Source: Larix sibirica (lineage: Eukaryota > Streptophyta > Pinopsida > Pinales > Pinaceae). From it: 21,836 nt of DNA. Each line of letters starts with the position of its first letter. The stretch's first letter is position 1. Location of the stretch: positions 3,295 through 25,130 of the forward strand of contig NWUY0300058948.1 of assembly GCA_004151065.3 (NCBI GenBank), read 5' to 3'. This document shows positions 9,060 through 18,580 of this stretch, one piece after another. The notes beneath the pieces are model-generated. The model saw only the letters and a program-made list of their open reading frames with translations. It was not told the origin of the DNA and ran no database searches. The translations under genes and the position numbers were made by a program.

Positions 9060-9677
9060 CAACTTAGATAAGGTAAGGATAATGAAAAGAAGAATCCATT
9101 GTACTCAAATTATATAGAAAAAGAATCAACCACCACATTCTCTTTACCCTTATATATAATCTTATAATCATACCCCAATGTCTTAGTGACCCAATTATGT
9201 TTCTCTCGTGATGAATATCTTTCTTCTAAGAAATGAATATATTATTATGGTCAATATTGATAGGGAAACAACTCCCTATGAGATATGGGAATCGTGTCTA
9301 ACTTCCACTGAGTCTCTTTTCCATATGTGGATTTTTCTAAATCATAGTCACACAACTATTTATTGGTTAATGACAAAGGTTTCCTTTGTTGCATCAATAT
9401 CATTCCAAGACCTATTCCCAAGGAATCACATTCTAAGACAAAATTATTAGTAACATGTGGTATTGTTGATATTGGAGTGAGTAGTGCACATGACATCCTT
9501 TAAGGCTAAGAAATATTTATTTGTTGCTTCACCCCATACAAAAGAATTATTTTTTAGTAGTGAAGTTAAGGGAGCCACAATTTTTCCATATTTTGTCATA
9601 AACTTCTTATTGTAGCTATTAATTCCTAAGAACCTACACAAGATTTTAAGGGTCTTGGGGTGGGGCCAATATTGCAT
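9060..9677 (-). pseudogene. Ty3/gypsy RT thumb and RNase H remnant
   Basis: The open frame 9677-9447 gives WPHPKTLKILCRFLGINSY, KKFMTKYGKIVAPLTSLL and FVWGEATNKYFLALKDVMC, the conserved connection after RT. RNase H follows at about 9446-9060 in nearly the same line, with FVLECDSLGIGLGMILMQQ holding the first catalytic Asp, then KSTYGKETQ. A GKENV-like motif and the spacer leading to integrase follow. Stops and small shifts break it repeatedly. RNase H removes the RNA template during cDNA synthesis. Confidence 0.85.
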
Positions 9678-10600
9678 AGACTCAAATTTCTTGGGGTTTA
9701 CTCATACTCTATGACTCACTATGTGACCCAAGTATTCAACATATGTTGCCCCAAAAGCACATTTGTAACATTTAAAAATAACTAGTTGGGATTCCAATGT
9801 TGTGTTGTAGATCAAGATATCATATTCAAAGAATATTGGTACAAAATTGCATAGGAAAGACCGAAAAATATTGTTCATAAGGACCTAAAAGGTGGATGGA
9901 GCATTGCAATGACCAAAGGGAATCACTAAAAACTCCTAATGACTTTTATGTAGAGAGATGTGTTAGGGATGTCCACCTCTTTCATCCTTATTTGGTGGTA
10001 TCCTAGACGAACTTCAAGTTTAGTGAAAACTTGGTTCCATGAAGTTCATTTGAGAGATAATCAATGATTGGTATGGGAAATTTAGCCTTGATAATCAACT
10101 TAATGAGAGCCTGAAAATAAGACATGCACCAAGTGCCTTTCTTTTTCAATACCATGACCACTAATGAATAAGGGATAGTACCAGGATGAATGACTCTAGC
10201 CTCCAACAATGCTCTAATGATATTGTCAATGTCATCCTTATGTAAAAAGAGGTGCCTATAAGGATGCACATTGGCTGGTTGAATTCCGAGAATTAGTGGA
10301 ATACAAAGGTCATGCTCACAATGTGAGGATGGTTGACTTCCTAGAATTAGCGGAATACCATGGTCATACTCCCCATGTGAGGGTAGTAAACCCCTAGGTG
10401 TTAGAAATATCAATTGGTGTTTAGAGAGAACTAGTTGCAAGTCATAATGAATGACCTATGGGGGGGCTTCCAATACTTGTATGGAATTGAATTGTGTAAT
10501 AATGTCTAAGTGGCCTTTCTTCAATAAATTCTCCATATTATGTGAGGTCATAATTACATGGGAACCTTAGGTGAGCCCATTGAGGCTATGTTTTTTCCCA
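9678..10600 (-). pseudogene. Ty3/gypsy reverse transcriptase, active site broken
   Basis: A linker with MENLLKKGH starts at 10536. RT begins in the open frame 10440-10003 with FLTPRGLLPSHGEYDHGIPL, PYRHLFLHKDDIDNIIRALL, VVMVLKKKGTWCMSYF and KFPIPIIDYLSNELHG. The palm continues at 10002-9680 with stops: IRMKEVDIP, then the catalytic region at about 9833-9807, which reads FFEYDILIY where the family has two adjacent Asp after FF or YV. A frame change leads to a CAFGAT-like segment. A 54-bp duplication (10276-10383) adds 18 residues in frame. RT copies element RNA to DNA; this copy is inactive. Confidence 0.88.
10276..10383 (-). repeat. In-frame 54-bp tandem duplication inside RT N-terminus
   Basis: Two adjacent units, 10276-10329 and 10330-10383, match at about 45 of 54 positions by eye. 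Both start with TGGTTGA on the plus strand and share AGAATTAG, GGAATAC, GGTCAT and ATGTGAGG. On the coding strand they give HGEYDHGIPLILGSQPSS and HCEHDLCIPLILGIQPAN. The family normally has this H-x-I-P-L...G-x-x-P segment once. The reading frame passes through both units. Confidence 0.85.
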
Positions 10601-10617
10601 TCCTTAATGAAGCTCAT

Positions 10618-10970
10618 TTATAGATCCTTTAAATCCATATTGACGTTACACAAAGTACATAGATATTCAATCCCCTGAACTACATCACAACCACCCATTT
10701 CAATAGAAAAGTATGAGTTTGATATGGTACTAATCCATTTGAAGTTTGACATTTTCACAAAAGGCCCCCACATTTCATCATACTTCCCATTTACTATCAT
10801 AATTTGGAAATTGGGTATTTTTGCTGCCAAATTTTGGATAGTTGGAAGAAGCACCAATGATCTACGCATGGATGAAAATGGAACGCCAAAGTGGCACCGC
10901 ACATGGAATTTTTTTGCAATGCATCATCTTTTTGTATTTTATGACATTTCGCATGATGATTAAGTTGTGC
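10618..10970 (-). pseudogene. Ty3/gypsy aspartic protease remnant
   Basis: The 94-codon open frame at 10902-10618 contains IPNFQIMIVNGKYDEMWG, FSIEMGGCDVVQGIEYLCTL and NVNMDLKDL. This matches the part of plant Ty3 proteases after the active site, leading into the linker before RT. The catalytic D-S/T-G motif should lie upstream, near 10920-10970. The sequence there is shifted out of frame and the motif cannot be read. The protease would cut the polyprotein inside the particle; this copy could not. Confidence 0.8.
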
Positions 10971-11489
10971 ATCATTCTAGTGTATCTAAAGAAGGATTAG
11001 TTACATGTCATATACACATAAGAGAGACTTTTGTAATGGAAAAACGGGTTAGCTTATTATGATTTTGGATGAGCACATGTTGGTTGTTTTGATATCTTGG
11101 TTCCTCTAGCTTAGGGGTTGTGTAATGTATTCTGTGCAATGTTATGTTGATAGTAAAAGAAGATGGTTCTTTTTAAATTATGAATTTACTATGTTAACGA
11201 ACAAATGTTGTTAAGACTATTATAATAGATGTATTACTACCATTCTTCCATGTATGCTTGGTATGAAAGTCCCTATAATTATCAATATCATCTCAGATGA
11301 TACCTTATTCATTCATCTTGAATACTAAATTTGCCAATGCTTTCAAAGTATTTATTGGTTGATCCTTTTGAACATTGTGTCTGAGAGATTTGAGCCAACA
11401 AATTGTTCTGTTGATGTGACTTGATATTGGGATTATTGTTCAAGAATGAGGGGATTAAGTGGAATCCATCCTAAGGTGAGATCAAGGAA
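10971..11489. other. Stretch with no recognised gene
   Basis: No coding domain is recognised. The plus strand at about 11050-11180 is T- and G-rich and contains TTGTGTAATGTATTCTG, which resembles LINE 3' UTR sequence, but there is no A tail and no adjacent ORF2 end. The protease signal of the minus-strand pol has faded by 10970. Confidence 0.3.
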
Positions 11490-12345
11490 TTGATGAACAA
11501 GAAGGAGAAGAAGTTCATGTAGAGAGAAACCATAGATTTGCATGTCAATCCTCAACGTTGAAAAAAAAGGCACATTTACTCAAACCTGCATGTGATATTT
11601 TTTGGAGAGTTTCCATGTCTATTGCATGGAGAAATGTTTTACAAAGAAGAAACCCCCTCTTCGACCCGAATCCCTTGTTCCTTTTAATAGAAAAAGAAGA
11701 AAATATGATACACTAGCCAGATAGACAAGATGGTCCTATATCAAAGAAGGACACATAGTGTGTGAAGGAAAGGGTACCAACATCACCAAAACCAAGTACA
11801 ACAAATTTAGTTAGTTCGGTAGTAAGTAGTAGTATGGAGATGAAGGATGATTCAACATTGAGACTCCTAGTAGTAAGTAGCAATATTCAATGGGACTGAG
11901 AAGGATGATGTTGAAAACACTAATTCACTTATGAAGCCATCTGGTTAGTGAAGAAAATCACATATGATAATGCAAAGTTCATGTAGTTGGAAACAATGTT
12001 CAAAGGTAGAGCATTGACTTGATACATGAAGTACAAGACCAATATACCACCAAGGAAGACGAGGTCCTTGGACATCATCAAAAGGGACTTGTTGAAGGAG
12101 TTCCAAAAGACAAATTTTGAATCTCAATGTATAACAAAGATTAAAGAGATTAAGCAGAAATCTGGAGAGACAATCTGAGACTATGACCATTGATTAAAAA
12201 TTCTATTAGATCAATTGAGCTTCTATATTCATGATGTTCAATCGCAGGGCCCCTTCCACACATCAAGGTTCCCCTTACACAAAAAAAGGTAGGAATTCAA
12301 TCCAAATCACTAGAGATGGCTATGTGATTAAATTCTACACCAGGA
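11490..12345 (+). pseudogene. Retrotransposon gag fragment on the plus strand
   Basis: The plus strand at about 11990-12240 reads, with three stops, MFKGRALT-stop-YMKYKTNI, then RKTRSLDIIKRDLLKEFQKT, ESQCITKIKEIKQKSGETI and LKILLDQLSFYIHDVQ. This is the helix pattern of the plant gag domain (G-x-A-x-x-W-Y, then F-x-x-x-F-x and L-x-x-x-x-Q-x-x-x-E-S/T-V/I). The segment LPHIKVPLTQKKVG at about 12255-12300 continues it. The opposite-strand open frame at 12190-11945 is a shadow. Sequence from 11490 to 11900 may be the N-terminal side but is not recognisable. No zinc knuckle or pol follows, because a LINE fragment starts at about 12587. Confidence 0.7.
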
Positions 12346-12586
12346 GGAGAGTCCTAACCAATAATGTTGTAAGTCTAGTCCCAGTTCATTTCCATTAGAG
12401 TCAGTTTGAGGTATAAAATGGTCCTCATAAGAAAATGAGTCATTTATGAGTAGGAATTGAAAGTATTATCAGACCATTCATGGGAGCCGGCTTTCCACAA
12501 TCAAATTATCCCAAGCGAAAGTGGATAAATATGTAAACAAGTAAAGAGAAAATCAATCCTCATGTGTCCCTCATAGGAGGTTTATT

Positions 12587-13340
12587 ATGAATATTATGTA
12601 TGTTAACATTAGAGGGATTGGAGGCCAAGATAAGAAAATATCTCTAAGGTGGTTCATGGTCATGGATAATCCTGGCATAGTGTTAATACAAGAGTCAATG
12701 TGTAAAGGGGGTGTGATTATTCTTGTCCTTAAAAAATTGTTGCCAAGCTAGGAATTTTTGGATGTGGACTCAAATGGGATATCGAGTGGTGTTATTTTAG
12801 GTTGGAACGACTTGGTGGCTTTGAATAATTCTTATGCAGAGGTCTCTAGGTTGTGCATAAACTTTTTTTTGTAATTCTTTGGATACAACACTAAGGGTTT
12901 AAAATATATATGGGCCATATGAAGGGAAAGTGGCCTTCTAGGACAAAATATTTTCTTCAAACATTTTCATGATCCCTAATTTGATTTTGGGAGGGTCATG
13001 AACTTCACAACTAATTGTTAGGAAATATGGGGTAAAAATTATTTTCCATATATTTTAGTTGAATATTTTATCTCTTCCTTTGATCATACAAGCTTGATTA
13101 ATGTGGGGCCCATTGAAGTCAAACCTACATAGAGCAATAATCGTCTAAGGGAAGATGGTGTCTCCAAGATATTGGATTGATTCCTTGTTCACAGTGATAT
13201 GATCCATGTGGTGGATAGGTTTAGATCATGGGTTTGGGGCACCGATGTTCTAATCACTTACCAATTTTCCTTAAACTTGGTACAATGAACTAGAAGTCAA
13301 GTTCCCCTTTGAAGTTCAATATGGCATGGATATTGTTAGA
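12587..13340 (+). pseudogene. LINE ORF2 apurinic-type endonuclease domain, 3'-truncated
   Basis: Starting at the ATG at 12587, the plus strand reads NIMYVNIRGIGGQDKKISLR, matching the N-terminal N-x-R-G-L/I-G motif of plant LINE endonucleases. GIVLIQESMCKGG with the metal-binding Glu follows, then DVDSNGISSGVILGWNDLV. After frame changes come NFTTNC, NVGPIEVKPT, SNNRLREDGVSKILD and FLVHSDMIHVVDRFRSWVWG. The expected G-G-D-x-N motif reads as GRVMN, and the S-D-H-x-P motif is lost. The domain nicks target DNA to prime insertion. RT should follow in ORF2 but nothing RT-like is seen to the right, so the copy is cut off at its 3' side. The decay is too strong for one long open frame. Confidence 0.8.
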
Positions 13341-14660
13341 TGGGTGTTTAGAAATAGTAGCTAATGCTTACCCTTCTTTTCCTATGGGTAGATGAGGTCC
13401 ATAAAAGGAAGATACAAAAAAATTACTACAATTTTCCTAATATTAAGCTTACTTTCATGGAGTTTGATAAGGGGGGGAAGAAAGATGATTACCTCTTGTA
13501 GCCTTGAAGGTTGATGAATTTCCTTGATAGTTGATATCTGCAGCTCCTTTAAATCTTCTCCAGACCTACAAATCTAACTAAAAAAATCATTTCTACTCTT
13601 CTACTAACAATTGGAATTCAAGTTAAATCTACTTACCTACTAATTCAAATTCAAAATCAAACTTGGAGGGAAAAATTTGAACAAGAATTGTCGTGGGGGA
13701 TGAACTGATTCATATTAGATGCAAATGGAGAAATACTTATAGTCCTTGAATATTCCTTCCTTCTCATTTTCCTTTGATCCACTCCTCTACCTTCATGCCC
13801 TTGATCACCAATTTCCTTTTGAAGTAAAGGAGATCCTAGCCTTCAATTCTTCAACATGCCTTTGCTCTTTCTCATGTTTGTTTTAATTCACCCCAAATTC
13901 TTGCTTTTATAGTATTGCGAATTGGGAACTCATGATCACTTCAATGTGGGATAATTCATTTTCCCAAATTTTGATTTATTTCATCAAAAACCCACCTTCT
14001 ATAGTGTTTTCAAGATTTTTTGCTTATTACTTCCCCGAGGCATACTAGGTTCAAAGCATTACAACGCCAAGGAATGACAGGGTTCAACTTTTAAAGATAC
14101 TAGAGATAGATCTATGTGAGGTTATGCTTAACTTTGAATCTTTTTGAATATATCTATGAATGGAACAAAATGAACTGACTGTATACAAGTAACATCATTC
14201 CAGTGGAATTTTGAAAAGCCTTACAATGCATTGAGTATGAGTGAGTTTGAATTTAGAAGATGGAAAACAATTAAAATATTGGAGGTGCCTGCAAGACAAT
14301 TCTCCAACATTCAATGGAAGAATATTGTACTAAGCTTTAAACTAAAGAATTCAACGACTATAATAGAATATAAACAACTCACAAGGCTGTATGAATTTAG
14401 TTGTCATCATAACATGCAAAAAACTATAGTAACTGAATGTTTCAAATACAAATAGTCTGCATACACATGTTGCAAAGGGAACAGAGGTTATAAAAACATA
14501 AAATATTTGATAAAAATATTCAACATCCAACAATACATGCATTTACAACACACATTTGGTTAAACATGTTGCTCAAAACTTTGAATTTTATCATGAAACA
14601 ATACATAGATTGTAAAAATATGGACAAAACAGAGAGGAGGACATTGTATAGAGGAAGAAA
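13341..14660. other. Stretch with no recognised gene
   Basis: The first 130 bases may be the last trace of the LINE ORF2. The rest is AT-rich, with no coding domain on either strand that I can identify. The open frames at 14231-14455 (+) and 14351-14542 (-) overlap one another, and both lack recognisable motifs. If the large minus-strand element to the right is complete at its 3' end, its polypurine tract and 3' LTR should be in or near this stretch, but I could not define either. Confidence 0.35.
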
Positions 14661-14879
14661 CATCTCTATAATTGATCTGTAATCTTAATCTCATAAATTT
14701 ATTACAAGTACATGGAGTTCACCAACTTAACAATACCCTAGAGGACCTCTACAAAAATTGCAAGATATTTACAATGAGTTCGATGACTCTTTTATAGCTT
14801 TCTAACTTGTAATTGAATTCTGTTGATCCAGTTGTCCTATAACTGTCTTCTACATCTTTCCTTTTCACTTTATTTTTCA

Positions 14880-15660
14880 CTTATGCTTAATTCAATTTTA
14901 CTTTTAGCTCTTTTTTCTTGAACCTTTCTTTCTACCTCTTTTCCTGTGGATGATGTGCTTTGCCTCTCATGTAAACACTTGTCCTTGCACCTAGATATCC
15001 ACTTGGCTAATTTGTTGCTTGGATTACTTGAGGTATACCTACTTGACTCATCAGGTGCATCACTTGGATGTTAACATGTCTTGTGTGTGGCATAAAATCT
15101 AGGGGAGTAGGCTTATTAGAAAATTGACTAGGTTGTTGCGATGAGGGTTTCCCTGATGCTTTACTAGATGATTTTCCTAATGCTTCCCCAGCTGACGGGA
15201 CCCTAGGTGGAAATACCATATTGTTATATTGCACTATTCATTTCAATTATTTACCTATAGGGTACCTATGTTCCTTTAGAGCCCCCAGTGAGATATCTAC
15301 ATTAGTATTTTTTTCATATGAAATTGTCCCAAGTCTTTTTACAATATTATTTAAAGCTAACCAAATTTCAAAACCATTTATAATCATGTCCATAGCTCAG
15401 TCCCCACTAACTTCTCCTTCTATATCCCATTGATTTATTTCATTCCTCTTCTAAGTTAGTTGATTCTTATAGTTCTCTTTGGGATACACTTCTCCATTTC
15501 CATCCCATGGAGAGGGTAACCCTAAGTTCATTGCTTCTTTGGAAAACCCTTTGAAAGCACTGATATCCTCTGTCAACTGATTTATGTTATCTTTCATCCT
15601 CATCAAGTAAGTTTGCTTCATTATCATCAGCCTAGTTTTTTTCATAATCTGAGTCATGTT
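14880..15660 (-). pseudogene. Extra ORF after pol: C-terminal low-complexity tail
   Basis: The open frame 15657-15451 is Met- and Lys-rich, with DNINQLTEDISAFKGFSKEA and LPSPWDGNGEVYPKE. The open frame 15234-15007 is Ser-, Pro- and Gln-rich, with GKSSSKASGKPSSQQPSQFS and PTPLDFMPHTRHVNIQVMHL. The same strand stays protein-like to about 14880, with a basic run HERQSTSSTGKEVERKVQEK. Stops separate the pieces. A basic, disordered tail could bind nucleic acid. The exact end of the protein is not defined. Confidence 0.5.
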
Positions 15661-15843
15661 ATCAATTCTAAGATCTACTAATTGCTTCTTAATTTTGTTA
15701 TTAAGATAATCAATAACCTGAATTGCTTGTTTTGGAATCTCTCATAAGTGCTTTTCAACATATTTGGATTCCTCTCAGGATGATGTGGTCATGTCTAGCT
15801 CATATTGGATTACTTCAAAATAATCCCATTTCTTTGTCAACAA

Positions 15844-16960
15844 CTAAGTTATCTTGTTCCAAAGTGTTTGATTAGCTCTTCTTATGAGATGATCTCCTTC
15901 AACATCCAATTGCAATTTTGTAATTTGGATCTTTAGTTCAATAATCTTAGTCTCCAAATCAGCTATATCATCTTCTTGCTTGCTAACCCGCCCTTCCAAT
16001 TCTAGGATTATCTCATATTTTTTATTCAACTCAATCTCCATCTCTTTAATTTTTCTATCTTTATCATCTTGTTCTTGAAATGGTTGTTTATATGACTCCT
16101 AAACTGTATTGTCTTCATCCATCAAATCAATCATTTTAGGGCTTGTATATGGCCTCTCAGGATCCTTCTCAGTTGTTGCTACTTTTTCCTTTGGCTAATT
16201 TTCTACTTGTACTACAGGGACTTCTACTTGACGGGTCTGTACAAATGCGAGGCTAGTGCTTTGCAATTTCAGAGATGTTAATTGCAACCGAATCTCATTG
16301 ATTTTGCTTTCCCTTTCTTTTGCCATCCTCTTGTATTGTATCATACTAGCATATATATTCTCTTTTTTCTGTTTTTAATTGCTTTAGATCATCAGTTTGT
16401 ATTGATTATGTGGTAGGGTTCTTTATTTGTTTCTTTAGATGAGTTATTTCATTGTCCTTCCTTTGTATTAATGAATTTACTTGAGTATCATCCGAAGGTT
16501 TGGCCTTATGAGATATTACTTTTTCCTCAAGTTTATTAATGGTGACTTGTTTAGCTTGAGTAGTCCACTTCTCATCCTTCCATATTTGTTCAAACTTCTC
16601 TAAGGATTCTCTTAACTTTCTCTCTTCCTTAACCGATTTTAAACCTTTGGCACAGATCATGTCACTTGCATGTTTGTAAAAATCTAGCTTATCAAGCTTC
16701 CCAAATTCTTTGAAATCCATTGTTTCTTCATCAGCCCTCCCTTCACTTAGATTTGAGGGCTTTGGTACCTTTGGATTTACTATAGAAAACCTGAAGTTAT
16801 ATTCCTGCTGGTTGAATACTCTAATGAGTCTTTTTTCAACTAAGGGGATATGTTGTTTGATGTCATTCACTAATCTCGTGCCTCTTTCACTGATCCCTTT
16901 GTATCCTACCTGCAAATCTATCTTGATGGGTATAGGACCTCCTGAAGGTGATGCTTGCAA
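15844..16960 (-). pseudogene. Extra ORF after pol: coiled-coil region
   Basis: The open frame 16960-16406 (184 codons) starts with a Gly/Pro-containing segment and KIDLQVGYKGISERGTRLVN. It becomes strongly helical and charged, with KEERKLRESLEKFEQIWKDE and INKLEEKVISHK. After a non-open gap, the frame 16041-15844 gives LELEGRVSKQEDDIADLETK and IIELKIQITKLQLDVEGD, a clear heptad pattern with Leu and Ile at a and d positions. Long coiled coils usually mean self-assembly. Coiled coils are also reported in env-like proteins of some plant retrotransposons, but no membrane anchor is visible here. Confidence 0.6.
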
Positions 16961-17690
16961 TCCCTATGGAATTGTGAATTCAAGGGAGGGATAATGGGTA
17001 TACCTTATGGGTGTCCCTCTTGTGCTAACTGATGGTGTTTCCGCATCAATTATGCTATCTCCCTCGGGAGCTAATCAGATTCTTCTCCTTTAACCACATA
17101 TTGGCTTGTCTCCTAAACTTTTGTTCTATATTTATTAGACTACGGCCCTTGCTCAAGATCAACAATATCCATCTCTTCTTGGATCTCCTTTGCTCCCCTT
17201 TTCTGGCCTACTAACTTCTCTGAAACAGCTTGCTCTTCTAATATTTTTAATATCTCTTGAACTTCTTCTCAACTTTCCTTATTAGCAATCTTCTCCCAAA
17301 CTGGTTTTGGATCACATATGTAAGTAGAGTTATTATTTTCTAACCTCTGATTTGATATCACTTTATGAGGTTCATATGCTTCCCTTTCTGCACTTAGCCC
17401 CTAACTTGAAAAGGCCCCACTTTCTTAGGAAAAAGGAATGTTATGTGTTATCTTAAGTGCCTAAAATGCATTTCATATGATATAAATCTATGCTTTATAT
17501 ACTCTATTGCAAAGATTCTAGGCATAACGAAAATTGGCATCTTATAAGGTTCTTCTTCAAATCCATATACTCTTATCACTATATGATCTTCATATAAGAA
17601 CTAGTCTCCAACCCTCAAGTCTAGAGTGAACTATAGATGCTTCTGGTTCTTTGGGAACATTTTAGGAGGTGAAGTGCCAAAAATGAAACT
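16961..17690 (-). pseudogene. Extra ORF after pol: middle part, frameshifted
   Basis: The coding line continues from the N-terminal part with frame changes. Between about 17625 and 17455 it reads FLYEDHIVIRVYGFEEEPYK, then MPIFVMPRIFAIEYIKHRF and ISYEMHFRHLR without a stop. This is strikingly protein-like for decayed DNA. Further on, REAYEPHKVISNQRLENNNS and VWEKIANKES appear, then EEVQEILKILEEQAVSEKLV, which begins a charged helical region. I do not recognise a catalytic motif. The part links the globular N-terminus to the coiled-coil region. Confidence 0.5.
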
Positions 17691-18580
17691 CTAGGTGGTT
17701 CTCGTGACCTTATTTGTAAACTCCACAAAGTTTGAATTTTTTGGTCTTCTTAATACTAACTTAGTCCATTCATATACCAGGGTCTGCATGCCATACTCAT
17801 CTTCTATATCTAGGTCTAAGTGCTTGTAGTGTTCATAGTTCTGGTATAAAAACATATAGAACAGGAAGGAAGGATACATGAACCATTGTATGGCTAGAAT
17901 ATCCTCTAATTGTTCATGGATAGCTTATACCAAGAAACTACATAGATCAAACATAGGAGGATTGAGCCCAAGGTCTATGTTCAGGATGAGTAGGGTACCT
18001 AAAATCACATCATCTACTGTATTGTAATATTGAAGGCCTATGATGGTGCATATAATTGAGATGGCATTCTTGGTATTTTCAAAGAAGACTATGGTATTGT
18101 AAAGAGATTGAACAACAAGAACAACCATTCCTTCCTCAAGGTGTTTGGAAAAAAATTGATGCTTGTCAAAATGATGTAGGGCTTGGTAGGAAGTGGAGAG
18201 AGTATTTTCATTGAAGGGTTGAAGGGATAAGAAATCAGGGATGCAAAACATCTTCTGTAAGGTTTCAACACTAATAAAACATATGTTTTTAGACCGATCT
18301 GAGGACATGATGGCCCTTTTTCTCAGATAATAATGCATAGAACACCAAGTCACAAACTCTGGAAAGTAGACGTTTCTAGGGTAGGTAGTCCTAGAAAAAA
18401 TTGAGTTCCATAGATTACAAGTATCTATGTTTTCCATGGTTGGGGCTTTGGCATCCCTAATGGTAGAATTTAGGTCTGAGTTGTAACAATGGTATCAAAT
18501 ATATTAGCTTGATGGTCATAAACATGATTGTCACTCGAGATTCTTGGCTTCGGTAATTTATCCTTGGTTTTAGGAGCCAT
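17691..18580 (-). pseudogene. Extra ORF after pol: N-terminal globular part
   Basis: I choose the start at the ATG at 18580, which begins MAPKTKDKLPKPR, a typical basic beginning. That frame stops at 18472-18470, and a frame change leads into the long open frame 18437-17925. This contains NLWNSIFSRTTYPRNVYFPE, CFISVETLQKMFCIPDFLSL and DLGLNPPMFDLCSFLV. A single in-frame TAA (a possible CAA change) separates it from 17879-17691, with AIHEQLEDILAIQWFMYPSF and YEWTKLVLRRPKNSNFVEF. The pattern of a beta-strand-like I-S-x-E-T-L-x-x-x-F-x-I-P followed later by an A-I-x-E-Q-L helix recalls proteins of plant transposon additional ORFs. No signal peptide or clear membrane segment is seen. Identity is inference. 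Confidence 0.55.

Larger units (their letters stand above)
8040..10970 (-). mobile_element. Ty3/gypsy pol region (protease-RT-RNase H-integrase), decayed
   Basis: On the minus strand the standard Ty3/gypsy domain order can be followed with small frame changes: protease tail with MGGCDVV (10902-10618), RT with YRHLFLHKDDIDNII and KFPIPIIDYL (10440-10003), thumb and connection with FLGINSYNKKF and KIVAPLTSLL (9677-9447), RNase H (about 9446-9060) and integrase with YHPQTDGQ (about 8890-8040). RT before RNase H and then integrase is the Ty3 order and excludes Ty1/copia. Gag and LTRs are not identified next to it. Coding ends near 8040, after an integrase C-terminal segment. Confidence 0.9.

Noticed and set aside
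11050-11180. T/G-rich stretch resembling a second LINE 3' UTR
   Set aside because: No A tail, no ORF2 end before it, and the similarity to the LINE end at 1140-1201 is vague.
11819-11905. Possible imperfect tandem repeat (TAGTAAGTAG at 11820 and 11871)
   Set aside because: Only the first ten bases repeat well; later shared words are at a different spacing, so no consistent unit exists.
11945-12190. 81-codon minus-strand open frame
   Set aside because: It is the antisense shadow of the plus-strand gag fragment, whose sense translation matches the gag pattern.
16710-16994. 94-codon plus-strand open frame
   Set aside because: Antisense to the coiled-coil part of the extra ORF, which has the more protein-like composition.
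18490-18499. TGGTATCAAA on the plus strand, resembling a methionine-tRNA primer-binding site
   Set aside because: It is on the opposite strand to the surrounding element, lies inside the extra ORF, and the match stops after eight bases; no LTR end precedes it.
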